Position numbers and translations under genes: made by a program. Shown piece after piece: positions 1 to 8,843 of a DNA stretch of 59,848 nt. Under the pieces are notes generated by a model. It worked only from the letters and a program-made list of their open reading frames with translations. It made no database searches and had not been told where the DNA came from. Positions within the stretch are counted from its first letter, which is position 1. Each line of letters opens with the position of its first letter. The stretch lies in NCBI GenBank assembly GCA_943324745.2, contig CALPMT020000020.1:1-59848 (forward strand). The letters are read 5' to 3'. The stretch is from Chitinophaga pinensis (lineage in GTDB: Bacteria; Bacteroidota; Bacteroidia; Flavobacteriales_D; Crocinitomicaceae).

Positions 1-123
1 TTCCTTCGCATTGAAATAGGGTTGTTCTTCAAAAGACTTACCCAGTGTGTTGTTGATCAACTGACCTCTGGCTGTAAAGGTCAAGCTTAATACGAAACTA
101 TATATCAACAAGGTGAAGCGCAC
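1..123 (-). CDS. Secreted protein of unknown function, N-terminal 41 residues only
   Basis: Only the first 41 codons are in the window; the gene runs off the left edge. Read from a GTG at 123, the protein starts with a basic residue, a hydrophobic stretch (LLIYSFVLSLTF) and TARG-Q, a typical signal peptide ending in Gln after the cleavage site, so it is probably exported. The reading frame stays open upstream, and a TTG at 136-138 is an alternative start, but that codon lies inside a good promoter -7 box (136-143), which favours the GTG. I do not recognise the family from the short mature part (LINNTLGKSFEEQPYFN). It is divergent from the AddB-like gene at 214. Confidence 0.55.
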   Translation of the reverse strand, partial: MRFTLLIYSFVLSLTFTARGQLINNTLGKSFEEQPYFNAKE

Positions 124-135
124 GATTTTTTTCTG

Positions 136-165
136 CAAAAATAAAGTTACTTGTGAATTAAACAA
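136..165 (-). promoter_or_regulatory. Bacteroidota-type promoter for the leftward gene
   Basis: On the minus strand, TTG (163-165) is followed after 19 bases by TATTTTTG (136-143), a full match to the Bacteroidota TTG / TAnnTTTG consensus with accepted spacing. The start codon GTG at 123 is about 13 bases beyond the box, which implies a very short leader. Confidence 0.5.
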
Positions 166-213
166 TGAAGTATCTAATATCCTGCGTAATTTTAGCCTTA
201 CAATCACCTTGTC

Positions 214-3048
214 ATGGAAAAATTTGTCGAAAAAATAGCTTTATACATTCAAGAATCATCTGTTCCACTAGAAGATTGGATCGTAATTCTTCCTTCTGAA
301 CGTGCTAAGCAATACCTCCAGCAGGCTATTTATAACGCATATAAACATCCTGTTTTTTCACCAAGTATTTTAACAATCAATCAATGGGTGAAGCAACATA
401 CGGATGCAACAATATTGACCAAAACACGCTTATTGTTAACCCTTTTTGAAGTTCATACGCATCAAGGAAAAGAAGCAATTGACTCAGTTTTTGATGAGTT
501 CCTAACTTGGGGAAACATCCTATTGTCTGATTTTGACGAGATGGAAAGATACCTTATTGATGCTAAATACCTTTTTAGAAACCTAACGGACATAAAAGAA
601 ATTGAAAACTGGAGTTTCGGAGAAGGTAAAGAGCTATCAGAACGCCAAAAACGATTTATGGAATTTTGGGGCCGTTTACCCGGATATTACCAAGAATTCA
701 ATGAAAAATTAAAAGCCAAGAACGCTACTTATGGGGGTAAAGCGTATCGAAATTTAACCGAAAATATAGATCGTGTTTTTAGCAATAATAAAAATGCGCA
801 TTTTCTTTTTTGTGGTTTTAATGCACTTTCTTTAGCAGAAAAGAAAATAATTAAACAATTATCTCAACTTGGTAGAGGTCACATATTATTTGATGTTGAC
901 GAATATTATTTTAATGATGATCAGCATGAGGCTGGCTCATTTATTAGAAACACAACGAATTATTTAGGAATTAAAAAACCAGATTATATCTCACATTCAA
1001 TAGGTACTGAATCGAAAGACATTCAATTAATTTCATGTTCACAATCTACTGGTCAAGTAAAAGTCATCGGATCTTTATTGGAATCTTTTTCAACTAAAAA
1101 AATCGCAAATACGCTTGTGCTTTTAGCTGATGAAAGTTTGATTGTTCCTCTCTTAAATTCAATACCTCATAATGTTGGAAAAGCAAATATTACACTCGGA
1201 TTACCTTTAAAAAATAGTGCAATAAGAACTTGGGTAGATTTACTTTTTAAAATTCAAGAAGGTATATTAAAATATAAACGGATTACTATTTATCATAAAG
1301 ACCTATTAGCTTTTTGGAATCACCCATTCATGATTGCATTGATGTCTAAAGAGGAAGAAAAATTGATTCATGAGAAAGAACAAAGTATGCGAAAGTTCAA
1401 TACAATCTTTCAACAAGTGAATAAAGTAACTATTTCTCCTCGTATAGACGAATTTTTACACTTAATATACACCCCTTGGGAAAACAAATGGGAAAATGCT
1501 ATGGTTTACATTCGTAAACTCAATGAATTTTTGTTTGTACAACTTGATGAGAACAGCATGTATGAAAAAACACTTATCCACTGTTTTGATCATGCATTAA
1601 TAGACTTTCAAAATTGTATTTCCGAACAATTCCCAACAATGTCAATACATACTTTCAAAAATTTATTTAATCAAGAATGGACCCGAGACACTATGGCTTT
1701 CTATGGTAATCCCTTAGATGGACTTCAAATAATGGGATTACTTGAAACACGATTACTAGACTTTAAAACTATTTTAGTAGTTGGAATGAACGAAGGGAAA
1801 ATGCCACCTACAAATCCAATTCAAACACTCATTCCAATGGATTTAAGACAGCATGTTGGGCTGCCATTACCTCGAGATAAACAAGGTTTATTTGCACATC
1901 ATTTTTATCGATTATTACATCATTGTTCGGAAATGTACATCACCTTTTCTTCGTCCATGGAAGGAGTAAACTCAAACGAACCCAGTCGCTATTTATTGCA
2001 ATTAGAATTAGAATTAACGAAATATTCACCTTTAATAAATTTCACGAAAAAATTCTACACACTTCAATCAAATCAACAATCAACAAACATAAAATCAATA
2101 TTTAAAACGAGTGAATTAGTTTTAAAATTAGATCAATTATTAATCACTGGTATTTCAGCAAGTGCTTTAAAAACGTTCTTTACTTGTCCCTTGGATTTTT
2201 ATTACAAATATGTGCTTCGATTTGGTGAAGAGGAAAAAGTAGAAGAGTCTATTGAAAGTAATCAACTTGGAACATTTGTTCATGCTGTCCTTGAAAATCT
2301 ATACCTTCCTTACGCTTTGAAAGATAAGAATGGATTAGATAAACAAACAAAACCTCCTAAGATATTAGTTGAAGATATTGACAGGATGATTAAGGCTTAC
2401 CCTTTGGAAATGCGCAAATTATTTAGTGAACATTTTAATGGAGATGCCGAAGCGTTTTTAAAAGGGAAAAATTACTTAAGTTTTACGATGGCTTTAGAGC
2501 TCACAAAACGATTTTTTGAGTTTGAAAAAAAGAGAATATTAGCCCTTAACAACACTGGTATACGTATATTTAGTTTGGAAGAAAAATTCGAGGAAATAAT
2601 TACAATTCAAGTCTTTAATGAACAAAAAGAAATTAAACTGAAAGGAGTCATTGATAGAATTGATGAAATAAATGATGAAATATATATTTGGGATTATAAA
2701 ACAGGAAAGGTCGACATCAAAGATGTTGGTAAAGCATTAAAAAATTGTGATGATAAAGTTGATTTTTTAATCGAGTCTTCAAAAAACGCAAAACATTTCT
2801 TTCAATTAATGCTCTATTGTTTTTTATTCAATAAACGATTTAAACGAATTCCAAAAAGCAGTTCCATTATATCCCTAGTAAACATGAAAGAAAGTCCTTT
2901 TCAATTGTTTACTGAAGTTGTTACTATTCCAGAAATGATTCATTTGTTCCCAGAAGTACTTGGTAAAATTATGGAGGAAATTTATGATCCTAGCCAAGAA
3001 TTTAATCACAAAGAACAATTTATGAGTTACTGTAGTTATTGTAATTAA
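214..3048 (+). CDS. AddB-like helicase/exonuclease with PD-(D/E)XK nuclease domain
   Basis: This 944-residue protein resembles the AddB subunit of AddAB-type recombination enzymes, which process DNA double-strand ends. The C-terminal nuclease shows GVIDRID (Asp814) and WDYKTG (Asp827, Lys829), the metal-binding and catalytic residues of the PD-(D/E)XK fold. The N-terminal part is an inactivated helicase-like region (WIVILPSERAKQYL near residue 20). AddB proteins hold a 4Fe-4S cluster with one Cys before the nuclease and three at the end: here Cys658 (TCPLDFYYKY) and the pair Cys940/Cys943 (YCSYCN) are seen, but the protein stops straight after the pair, so the usual last Cys is absent. No helicase partner gene is in the window. 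The stop codon overlaps that of the convergent small gene. Confidence 0.85.
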   Translation: MEKFVEKIALYIQESSVPLEDWIVILPSERAKQYLQQAIYNAYKHPVFSPSILTINQWVKQHTDATILTKTRLLLTLFEVHTHQGKEAIDSVFDEFLTWGNILLSDFDEMERYLIDAKYLFRNLTDIKEIENWSFGEGKELSERQKRFMEFWGRLPGYYQEFNEKLKAKNATYGGKAYRNLTENIDRVFSNNKNAHFLFCGFNALSLAEKKIIKQLSQLGRGHILFDVDEYYFNDDQHEAGSFIRNTTNYLGIKKPDYISHSIGTESKDIQLISCSQSTGQVKVIGSLLESFSTKKIANTLVLLADESLIVPLLNSIPHNVGKANITLGLPLKNSAIRTWVDLLFKIQEGILKYKRITIYHKDLLAFWNHPFMIALMSKEEEKLIHEKEQSMRKFNTIFQQVNKVTISPRIDEFLHLIYTPWENKWENAMVYIRKLNEFLFVQLDENSMYEKTLIHCFDHALIDFQNCISEQFPTMSIHTFKNLFNQEWTRDTMAFYGNPLDGLQIMGLLETRLLDFKTILVVGMNEGKMPPTNPIQTLIPMDLRQHVGLPLPRDKQGLFAHHFYRLLHHCSEMYITFSSSMEGVNSNEPSRYLLQLELELTKYSPLINFTKKFYTLQSNQQSTNIKSIFKTSELVLKLDQLLITGISASALKTFFTCPLDFYYKYVLRFGEEEKVEESIESNQLGTFVHAVLENLYLPYALKDKNGLDKQTKPPKILVEDIDRMIKAYPLEMRKLFSEHFNGDAEAFLKGKNYLSFTMALELTKRFFEFEKKRILALNNTGIRIFSLEEKFEEIITIQVFNEQKEIKLKGVIDRIDEINDEIYIWDYKTGKVDIKDVGKALKNCDDKVDFLIESSKNAKHFFQLMLYCFLFNKRFKRIPKSSSIISLVNMKESPFQLFTEVVTIPEMIHLFPEVLGKIMEEIYDPSQEFNHKEQFMSYCSYCN

Positions 3049-3326
3049 ACATTAAAAAAATTAGTTGCAATTAAATCCAACTCATAAACCTTATTCGTTT
3101 TAGGATATTTTACAAATATTTCTATACTATTACCTAGCTGTTCATCTAAAATAGTTAATGCATTTTCTAATACAACATCTATTTCAGAAATATTTATTGC
3201 TAATTCAATTTTTTTTTTTGGAAAAACAACATTACTATAATTAGCAAGTTCAAAACTAACGATCACCTGATTTTCGTGTATCATTAGTGCACGAAATATT
3301 TTTCCTTTGACACAAACAGAAAACAT
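3045..3326 (-). CDS. Small protein of unknown function, 93 residues
   Basis: I do not recognise this gene. It encodes 93 residues without a signal peptide or membrane segment; the composition is that of a small beta-rich cytoplasmic protein (alternating hydrophobic stretches such as IEIFVKYPKTNKVYELDLIA). It is convergent with the AddB-like gene and their stop codons overlap, which leaves no spacer. Upstream on the minus strand a TTG is followed after 19 bases by TAAATTTA, one base off the promoter consensus, which supports expression. The region is very AT-rich, so a chance open frame cannot be ruled out. Confidence 0.5.
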   Translation of the reverse strand: MFSVCVKGKIFRALMIHENQVIVSFELANYSNVVFPKKKIELAINISEIDVVLENALTILDEQLGNSIEIFVKYPKTNKVYELDLIATNFFNV

Positions 3327-3489
3327 ATATGTAAATTTTTTGTAAAATAAATTTACATTTTATTTACCAATGAACAATTAATTTTATGTATTATAAACAA
3401 AATAGTAAACCTAAATATATACTAATTAGAGGTCAATATTCTTTCAATCAAGTATTACAAAAAAACAAGAATTTTGGCCTCCTTTTGTT

Positions 3490-3497
3490 TATATTTG
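3490..3497 (+). promoter_or_regulatory. Promoter -7 box of aspS
   Basis: TATATTTG matches the Bacteroidota -7 consensus TAnnTTTG exactly and lies 20 bases before the aspS ATG. No TTG with standard spacing is seen; the nearest is 13 bases upstream. Confidence 0.45.
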
Positions 3498-3516
3498 CTT
3501 CTCAAATTTTATCACC

Positions 3517-5268
3517 ATGTTTAGAACTGATACGTGTGGCGAACTTCGCCTTGAAAATATAAATCAAACTGTAACCCTTGCAGGATGGGTTCAACGTTCG
3601 CGTGACCTAGGAGGTATGACCTTCGTAGATCTTCGAGATCGTTATGGAATCACTCAATTAGCCTTCAATTTGGAGGAAAACGAATCACTTTGTTTACAAG
3701 CAAGAAAGTTGGGTCGTGAGTTTGTGATTCAAGTAGAAGGAACTGTTATAGAACGTTCTAGTAAAAATAAAAACATCTCTACAGGTGAAATTGAAATTCT
3801 AGTTACAAAATTAACGATTCTTAATGCTTCTGTTACTCCTCCATTTACCATTGAAGATGATACAGATGGCGGGGAAGAGCTTCGTGCACAATTTCGTTAC
3901 CTAGATTTACGTCGTGGTCCAGTGCAAGAAAAATTACGTTTACGTAATCGTGTTGCGTTAGAAACACGTAAATATTTAGATAAAAACGATTTCTTGGATG
4001 TAGAAACTCCATACTTAATAAAATCTACACCAGAAGGAGCGCGCGATTTCGTTGTTCCAAGTCGTATGAATGCTGGGGAGTTTTATGCTTTACCGCAATC
4101 TCCACAAACATTCAAACAATTATTAATGGTTTCTGGTTTTGATCGTTACTACCAAATCGTGAAATGTTTCCGTGATGAAGATTTACGTGCGGATCGTCAA
4201 CCAGAGTTTACCCAAATCGATTGTGAAATGGCGTTTGTAGAACAAGAAGACATATTAAATATGTTTGAAGGTTTGGTGAAACACGTTTTCCAAGAAGTGA
4301 AAGGGGTAACTTTTGATGGAGATTTCCCTCGCATGACCTATGCGGATGCGATGGAGAAATATGGTTCGGATAAACCAGACATTCGCTTTGATTTAGAATT
4401 TGTTTACCTGACAGATTTAGTGCAAAATAAAGGATTTGTTGTTTTCGATAATGCAGAAACAGTCATTGCAATAAATGCTAAAGATTGTTCGGAATATACG
4501 CGTAAACAATTAGATGCTTTGACAGATTGGGTAAAACGTCCGCAAATTGGAGCGACTGGTCTGATCTATTTAAAATACAATGCAGATGGTACCTTAAAAT
4601 CTTCTGTAGATAAATTCTATAGTCCAGAAGAATTGGCTTTGTGGGCTGAAAGAGCAAACATGCAAGCAGGTGATTTGTTATTAGTACTGTGTGGTGGTTT
4701 AGATAAAACACGCAAACAAATGAATGAGTTGCGTTTACACATGGGGAATGAATTAGGCTTACGTAATCCAAATGTATTCAAACCTTTATGGGTAATGGAC
4801 TTCCCCTTGTTAGAATGGGATGAAGAAAACGAACGTTACCATGCAATGCACCACCCATTTACTTCTCCAAAACCAGAAGATTTCGCTTTGATTGATACGG
4901 ATCCAGGAAAAGTGAGAGCAAATGCATACGATTTAGCAATGAATGGGGTTGAACTAGGAGGTGGATCCATTCGTATTCATGACCGTGCATTGCAAGAACG
5001 TATGTTTGAATTGTTAGGTTTTACCCCGGAAGAAGCGCAAAAACAATTTGGTTTCTTATTAAAAGCATTTGAATATGGTGCGCCGCCACACGGAGGTTTA
5101 GCATTTGGTTTAGACCGTTTGGTAGCAACCATGGGTGGTTCTGACTCGATTCGTGATTACATCGCATTCCCTAAAAACAACAAAGGTCGTGATGTAATGA
5201 TTGATGCTCCATCGACTTTAGATGACAAACAATTACAAGAACTTGCAATTCAAGTAAGTACTTTATAA
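3517..5268 (+). CDS. aspS: Aspartate--tRNA ligase
   Basis: Attaches aspartate to tRNA-Asp in the cytoplasm; a class II aminoacyl-tRNA synthetase of 583 residues, the usual bacterial length. The N-terminal OB fold that reads the anticodon is visible ([20 protein letters not shown], residues 22-41). Class II motif 2 is [18 protein letters not shown] (about 218-235) and motif 3 is [16 protein letters not shown] near residue 525. The inserted bacterial GAD domain lies between (about 290-410). It is transcribed alone, with its own -7 box upstream and a strong hairpin terminator downstream. Whether it also charges tRNA-Asn cannot be told from the sequence. Confidence 0.97.
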   Translation: MFRTDTCGELRLENINQTVTLAGWVQRSRDLGGMTFVDLRDRYGITQLAFNLEENESLCLQARKLGREFVIQVEGTVIERSSKNKNISTGEIEILVTKLTILNASVTPPFTIEDDTDGGEELRAQFRYLDLRRGPVQEKLRLRNRVALETRKYLDKNDFLDVETPYLIKSTPEGARDFVVPSRMNAGEFYALPQSPQTFKQLLMVSGFDRYYQIVKCFRDEDLRADRQPEFTQIDCEMAFVEQEDILNMFEGLVKHVFQEVKGVTFDGDFPRMTYADAMEKYGSDKPDIRFDLEFVYLTDLVQNKGFVVFDNAETVIAINAKDCSEYTRKQLDALTDWVKRPQIGATGLIYLKYNADGTLKSSVDKFYSPEELALWAERANMQAGDLLLVLCGGLDKTRKQMNELRLHMGNELGLRNPNVFKPLWVMDFPLLEWDEENERYHAMHHPFTSPKPEDFALIDTDPGKVRANAYDLAMNGVELGGGSIRIHDRALQERMFELLGFTPEEAQKQFGFLLKAFEYGAPPHGGLAFGLDRLVATMGGSDSIRDYIAFPKNNKGRDVMIDAPSTLDDKQLQELAIQVSTL

Positions 5269-5280
5269 GTTATATATTTA

Positions 5281-5320
5281 TTCCTCTTGTAGTTAGTAAC
5301 ACGCTACAAGAGGAATTTTT
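5281..5320. terminator. Hairpin terminator between aspS and the convergent hydrolase gene
   Basis: CCTCTTGTAG (5283-5292) and CTACAAGAGG (5304-5313) form a perfect 10-bp stem around an 11-base loop, followed by AATTTTT. The flanking TT/AA extends the stem. The convergent layout suggests that it serves both directions. Confidence 0.8.
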
Positions 5321-6405
5321 CACAAAGTGACACGTCTATAACCAAGTACTTTTTCAGTAGAAAACGGTTTTAAACAAACTGCTCCATCCTGGTTTCCACC
5401 AAATACATAGATAAGATTTTTTTCTTTATCTGCCTTGATGAAAAAGCCCACATGTCCTTGCCATCCTTTTTCTTTTCCACGCCAAAAAACAACAATGTCA
5501 CCTGGTTGAGGTTCTTTTACGGCAATTCCAACTTTCATCCAATCTTTTGCTAAAAGAGAATGGGGGTGAGAAACACCAAGTTCTTCCATACAATAATTCA
5601 CAAACGCTGCACACCAATTTACTTCGTCGTTTTTGATTGTTGTAAAACCTGTACGGTGAAAAAACTGCATGATTTTTGGGTTGTTTCCAGAGGTATAACT
5701 ACTAACCATGTTGTAACTGAGTGCTGTTTTTAGTACTTTTTTCTGTTGTACCGTAAGGGCAATACCACAATAGTTTTCCAAGGTATCGTTAAAGTTTTTC
5801 AAACTCCTTTTTTCTACAGTATAGATTGTAGTGCTTGACTTTTCGAGTGATTTTAAGTCCTTTTGTCTGTTTTTATTTAGGGTTTGTTCTGCCAGTTTTT
5901 TAGCGAACTCGGCTTGTCTTTTTTCTACTTCCGCTCTTTCTACTTCAAATTCTTTGTAAATCGCTACTGAATCTCCATAAATCGCAATCATGGTTTGTAC
6001 ACGCTTTAAACTTTTACTCGGAAACTTAACAAATTCACTTTTTGTAACCTCTATAGCCTTTTCTTTCAGTGCACGTAAGGCACTGGTATCCGCAATCATC
6101 ATGGTTTGTATCCGTGAATCTTTGTGTTTTAAAGCAGAATTTAAATGCCCAAGTATTTTATCGAGTACACTAATTGACTTTGTTTGCATGCCTTTGGTGT
6201 GATACAAACTCATACCTAAACAATAATGCACAAATCCATTTTTTCCGTCTTTATGAAGCGCTTTTTTAGCAAGTTGTGTACTGCGCTCGAAATGGTTATG
6301 GGTATAATTCCAACCAATTCGGAATTCTTTCCATTTAGATACAGTAGCTAATGTTTGAAAAGCAAGACTGATAAAGATGCAGGTCACTAATAGGAACTTG
6401 TTCAT
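5320..6405 (-). CDS. Secreted CHAP/NlpC-like peptidoglycan hydrolase (TIGR02594-type C-terminus)
   Basis: A 361-residue exported protein. A signal peptide is clear (MNKFLLVTCIFISLAFQTLAT). Residues 25-190 are helical, repeat-like and basic with a coiled stretch around 155-190 (EFEVERAEVEKRQAEFAKKL). The C-terminal 130 residues carry the cysteine amidase/endopeptidase signature of TIGR02594 proteins: VNWCAAFVNYC with catalytic Cys265, PGDIVVFWRG, and GHVGFF with catalytic His318, then VFGGNQDGAV. The family is expected to cut peptide bonds in peptidoglycan. It is divergent from a lysozyme-like secreted protein gene, which fits a shared cell-wall role, though this is inference. Confidence 0.8.
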   Translation of the reverse strand: MNKFLLVTCIFISLAFQTLATVSKWKEFRIGWNYTHNHFERSTQLAKKALHKDGKNGFVHYCLGMSLYHTKGMQTKSISVLDKILGHLNSALKHKDSRIQTMMIADTSALRALKEKAIEVTKSEFVKFPSKSLKRVQTMIAIYGDSVAIYKEFEVERAEVEKRQAEFAKKLAEQTLNKNRQKDLKSLEKSSTTIYTVEKRSLKNFNDTLENYCGIALTVQQKKVLKTALSYNMVSSYTSGNNPKIMQFFHRTGFTTIKNDEVNWCAAFVNYCMEELGVSHPHSLLAKDWMKVGIAVKEPQPGDIVVFWRGKEKGWQGHVGFFIKADKEKNLIYVFGGNQDGAVCLKPFSTEKVLGYRRVTL

Positions 6406-6441
6406 GGCCGTAAAATTTAAGAATGAATAAATGCGTTGGGA

Positions 6442-6568
6442 TTATAGTACTAACGTAACTTAAAATCACTTTCGTATTTTTTGACTGTCATTTTCTTTAT
6501 TTTATTAGTTACATCAAAAAGAAGTCTTTAACATATACGATTCTTAAATTAGCTGCGTTAGTATAAGT
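6442..6568. repeat. Imperfect inverted repeat in the divergent promoter region
   Basis: The segment TTATAGTACTAACG (6442-6455) and its near complement CGTTAGTATAAG (6556-6567) face each other across about 100 bases between the two divergent cell-wall genes. The match continues weakly inward (TTAAAA against TTCTTAAATT). The outer ends of the intergenic region fall near the two start codons, so it may be a shared regulatory region or a decayed palindromic element. Confidence 0.35.
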
Positions 6569-6590
6569 ATCGTTCGAAATCTTTTATACC

Positions 6591-7295
6591 ATGAACTGTA
6601 TTTTTTCTATCCTCTTTTTAGTATGTTTCAGTGGTTCGATACTGGCAAAGGATTCGTATGAAGTCTATTTTAGAGACGAACGGGAAGATGTAGCTAAATT
6701 TTTGCAAGCTAACCAACAAAAAATGGTGCAAAAAGCCATTAAATTCCACCATGAAAATGATTTTGTGACGGCAATTGTTTACCCAGAGTTATTACGTTAT
6801 AATTACATACAAGATTTTATCGAAACATCCGGTTTGGAATTGATCTATATGCGTTATGGTGCTAAAACAGCAGATTTTTCCATTGGTCACTTTCAAATGA
6901 AACCGTCCTTTGCAGAACACATTGAAAAGTATATCGAGAATAATGAATCTGATTTTCAACAATATATAAAATTGATAATTGCTCAAAAAGCAAAGCCAGT
7001 ATTACAGCGAAAATTGCGTTTAACTCGTTTGAAACAAATGGATTGGCAATTGACGTATTTACATGCATTTATTGCTATATGTGATCACAAGTTTCATTTT
7101 ATAAAATTTACTACTACCAAGGATAAACTTCGATTTTATGCTGCTTGTTATAATATCGGTTTTCATAAGAAGTACCAAAATATTCTTCAAAATGAAAATA
7201 GCAACACCTTTCCACATGGACCAAAATACCTTGGAACGCAATTTTGTTATGCTTCCATTGCATCTGCGTATTATCAAAAAACAAAAAGCCTATGA
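6591..7295 (+). CDS. Secreted protein with lysozyme-like features
   Basis: A 234-residue protein with a signal peptide (MNCIFSILFLVCFSGSILA). The mature part contains AIVYPELLRYN (Glu66) followed some 30 residues later by FSIGHFQMKPSFAEHIE, which resembles the Glu and G-x-x-Q-(M/I)-x-P-S pattern of lytic transglycosylases and lysozymes. This points to a peptidoglycan-cleaving role, but the family as a whole is uncharacterised to my knowledge, so the activity is inference. Two neighbours support a cell-envelope context: the divergent CHAP-type hydrolase and the downstream lipoprotein, which starts 33 bases after this stop and may be co-transcribed. Confidence 0.65.
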   Translation: MNCIFSILFLVCFSGSILAKDSYEVYFRDEREDVAKFLQANQQKMVQKAIKFHHENDFVTAIVYPELLRYNYIQDFIETSGLELIYMRYGAKTADFSIGHFQMKPSFAEHIEKYIENNESDFQQYIKLIIAQKAKPVLQRKLRLTRLKQMDWQLTYLHAFIAICDHKFHFIKFTTTKDKLRFYAACYNIGFHKKYQNILQNENSNTFPHGPKYLGTQFCYASIASAYYQKTKSL

Positions 7296-7328
7296 CTTGA
7301 TGCTACTTAACCTTTAATCTTCATCCCT

Positions 7329-8774
7329 ATGAAAACAATACACGCGATTATTACTAACTGTATACTGGTTAGTGTTCTCATACTAGGTGCTTGCAATACA
7401 TCTGTTACTAAAAACAATGCAAAAGCAAAGAATAAATTAGCATATACTTCGCCTTTCAAATCGGTGTCTTTACCAGAAGAGAATTTTGTAATACAACCTA
7501 ATGTAAGTCAGATTATTACAACGAAAAACGGCTCAAAAATTTACATCGATTCATTCAGTTTGGTGGATAAAGATGGCGCTCCAATTACAGAGCCAGTTAC
7601 TTTACATCTACAATCCATCATGGATCCTGCTGAAATGCTAACTTCTGGTATCCCAATGAAGTATTCAGATAGTGAAAAAAAAGATGTTCCTTTTCAATCT
7701 GCTGGAATGTTTGAAATGCAGGCATCTACTGCCTCCGGACAAGAAGTGATGATTGATAAACAACATCCAATTAAAATGGATTTATCTAGTTATTCTGCCG
7801 AAAATGGATTTTCTAATTATATGCTAGATAAAAAAACAGGGCTTTGGACAAAAACGGAAGAAGAAACTATAATCCCAAACATGGACAAAGAAATAGTACG
7901 TCGTCAAATTTCCAAATTGAAAGATAAAACGGCTTTTAATAATGAACTTTTTGTCTTTAATTTCTTCGATCTTTTGGATATTTACTTAAATCAAGATTAC
8001 CGAGAAATTACGAAGTACTTCGAAAATCCTAAAAAAGCAATTCCAAAACGATTGTTAAAGTATGGAATTGATTCTGAAAATATTTTGTGTTACGATGCTG
8101 TCGAACTAAATAATAGTAAAGAGTCATGTAACCGTATTATTTGGGAGCGTGTTGACAGAAAGAAATTTCCAAATTGGAAAAAAGCATCGTATGCTAAATT
8201 AGTAAAGAAAGCGGAAAATGTCTATGAACTTACCTTTTCTAACCCGGATGATAAAACGGAAACGTTTACCACCTTAATCCGACCTAAAATGACCATCAAA
8301 AGTTTGTTTAAGTTCGGACCTGAAAAATGGGATGCTAATTATGCAGAAACTTTAAAAGAAATTCAAGAGCAAGAACGTACGCTTGCAAAAATGAATGACG
8401 TGATGAGAACATTGACGATTAGTCAGTTTGGGGTGTATAACTGTGATCGTTTTTATCAAAATCCAGAGGCTTTCGAAGCAAAAGTAGAACTAGTAGTTCC
8501 AAAAGGAAGAAATGGCTTTGTGCCAGAACGTTATTTCTACGTAAGCAAACGCGACAAAATCAGTATCGATTATGCCTTCACTAAAAAATTACTTCTTATG
8601 CAAGATGAATCTGCCGCTTTATACACTGTTTTAGAAGGAGATGTACTGGCAAAAGTGGATGCAGAGCAATTACGTAAATGTTCGAAAGACAATCCAACTA
8701 CTCAAAAACTGACCTTTAAGCCAGTTACTAAAATCAATAATACCAATGAACTAAAAGAACTCATGGGGATTTAA
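7329..8774 (+). CDS. Lipoprotein with ZU5-like beta domain, function unknown
   Basis: A 481-residue lipoprotein: the signal peptide ends in LILGAC, with Cys22 as the lipidated residue. Residues about 50-180 (NGSKIYIDSFSLVDKDGAPI, then EMLTSGIPMKY and QSAGMFEMQAS) look like the ZU5/UPA-like beta-sandwich often seen in Bacteroidota surface proteins, in which a phrase of the type LxSGIPM recurs. The rest is hydrophilic and unrecognised. It follows the lysozyme-like gene by 33 bases and ends at a strong 16-bp hairpin. No catalytic motif is visible, so only an envelope location is supported. Confidence 0.7.
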   Translation: MKTIHAIITNCILVSVLILGACNTSVTKNNAKAKNKLAYTSPFKSVSLPEENFVIQPNVSQIITTKNGSKIYIDSFSLVDKDGAPITEPVTLHLQSIMDPAEMLTSGIPMKYSDSEKKDVPFQSAGMFEMQASTASGQEVMIDKQHPIKMDLSSYSAENGFSNYMLDKKTGLWTKTEEETIIPNMDKEIVRRQISKLKDKTAFNNELFVFNFFDLLDIYLNQDYREITKYFENPKKAIPKRLLKYGIDSENILCYDAVELNNSKESCNRIIWERVDRKKFPNWKKASYAKLVKKAENVYELTFSNPDDKTETFTTLIRPKMTIKSLFKFGPEKWDANYAETLKEIQEQERTLAKMNDVMRTLTISQFGVYNCDRFYQNPEAFEAKVELVVPKGRNGFVPERYFYVSKRDKISIDYAFTKKLLLMQDESAALYTVLEGDVLAKVDAEQLRKCSKDNPTTQKLTFKPVTKINNTNELKELMGI

Positions 8775-8780
8775 CCTAAA

Positions 8781-8823
8781 AACAACCTAGGCTACCAAAA
8801 AATGGTAGCCTAGGTTGTTTATT
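8781..8823. terminator. Long bidirectional hairpin terminator
   Basis: AACAACCTAGGCTACC (8781-8796) pairs perfectly with GGTAGCCTAGGTTGTT (8804-8819) around a 7-base loop; 16 bp without a mismatch. It lies between convergent genes, with T-rich sequence on the right (TTTATTTATT). Confidence 0.8.
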
Positions 8824-8843
8824 TATTCAAATAAAATTGGCAA

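Noticed and set aside
2990-3080. Frameshift that would restore a longer AddB C-terminus
   Set aside because: Neither of the other forward frames after 3040 continues with a plausible Cys-containing tail; stops follow quickly, so I see a true end or a point change rather than a frameshift.
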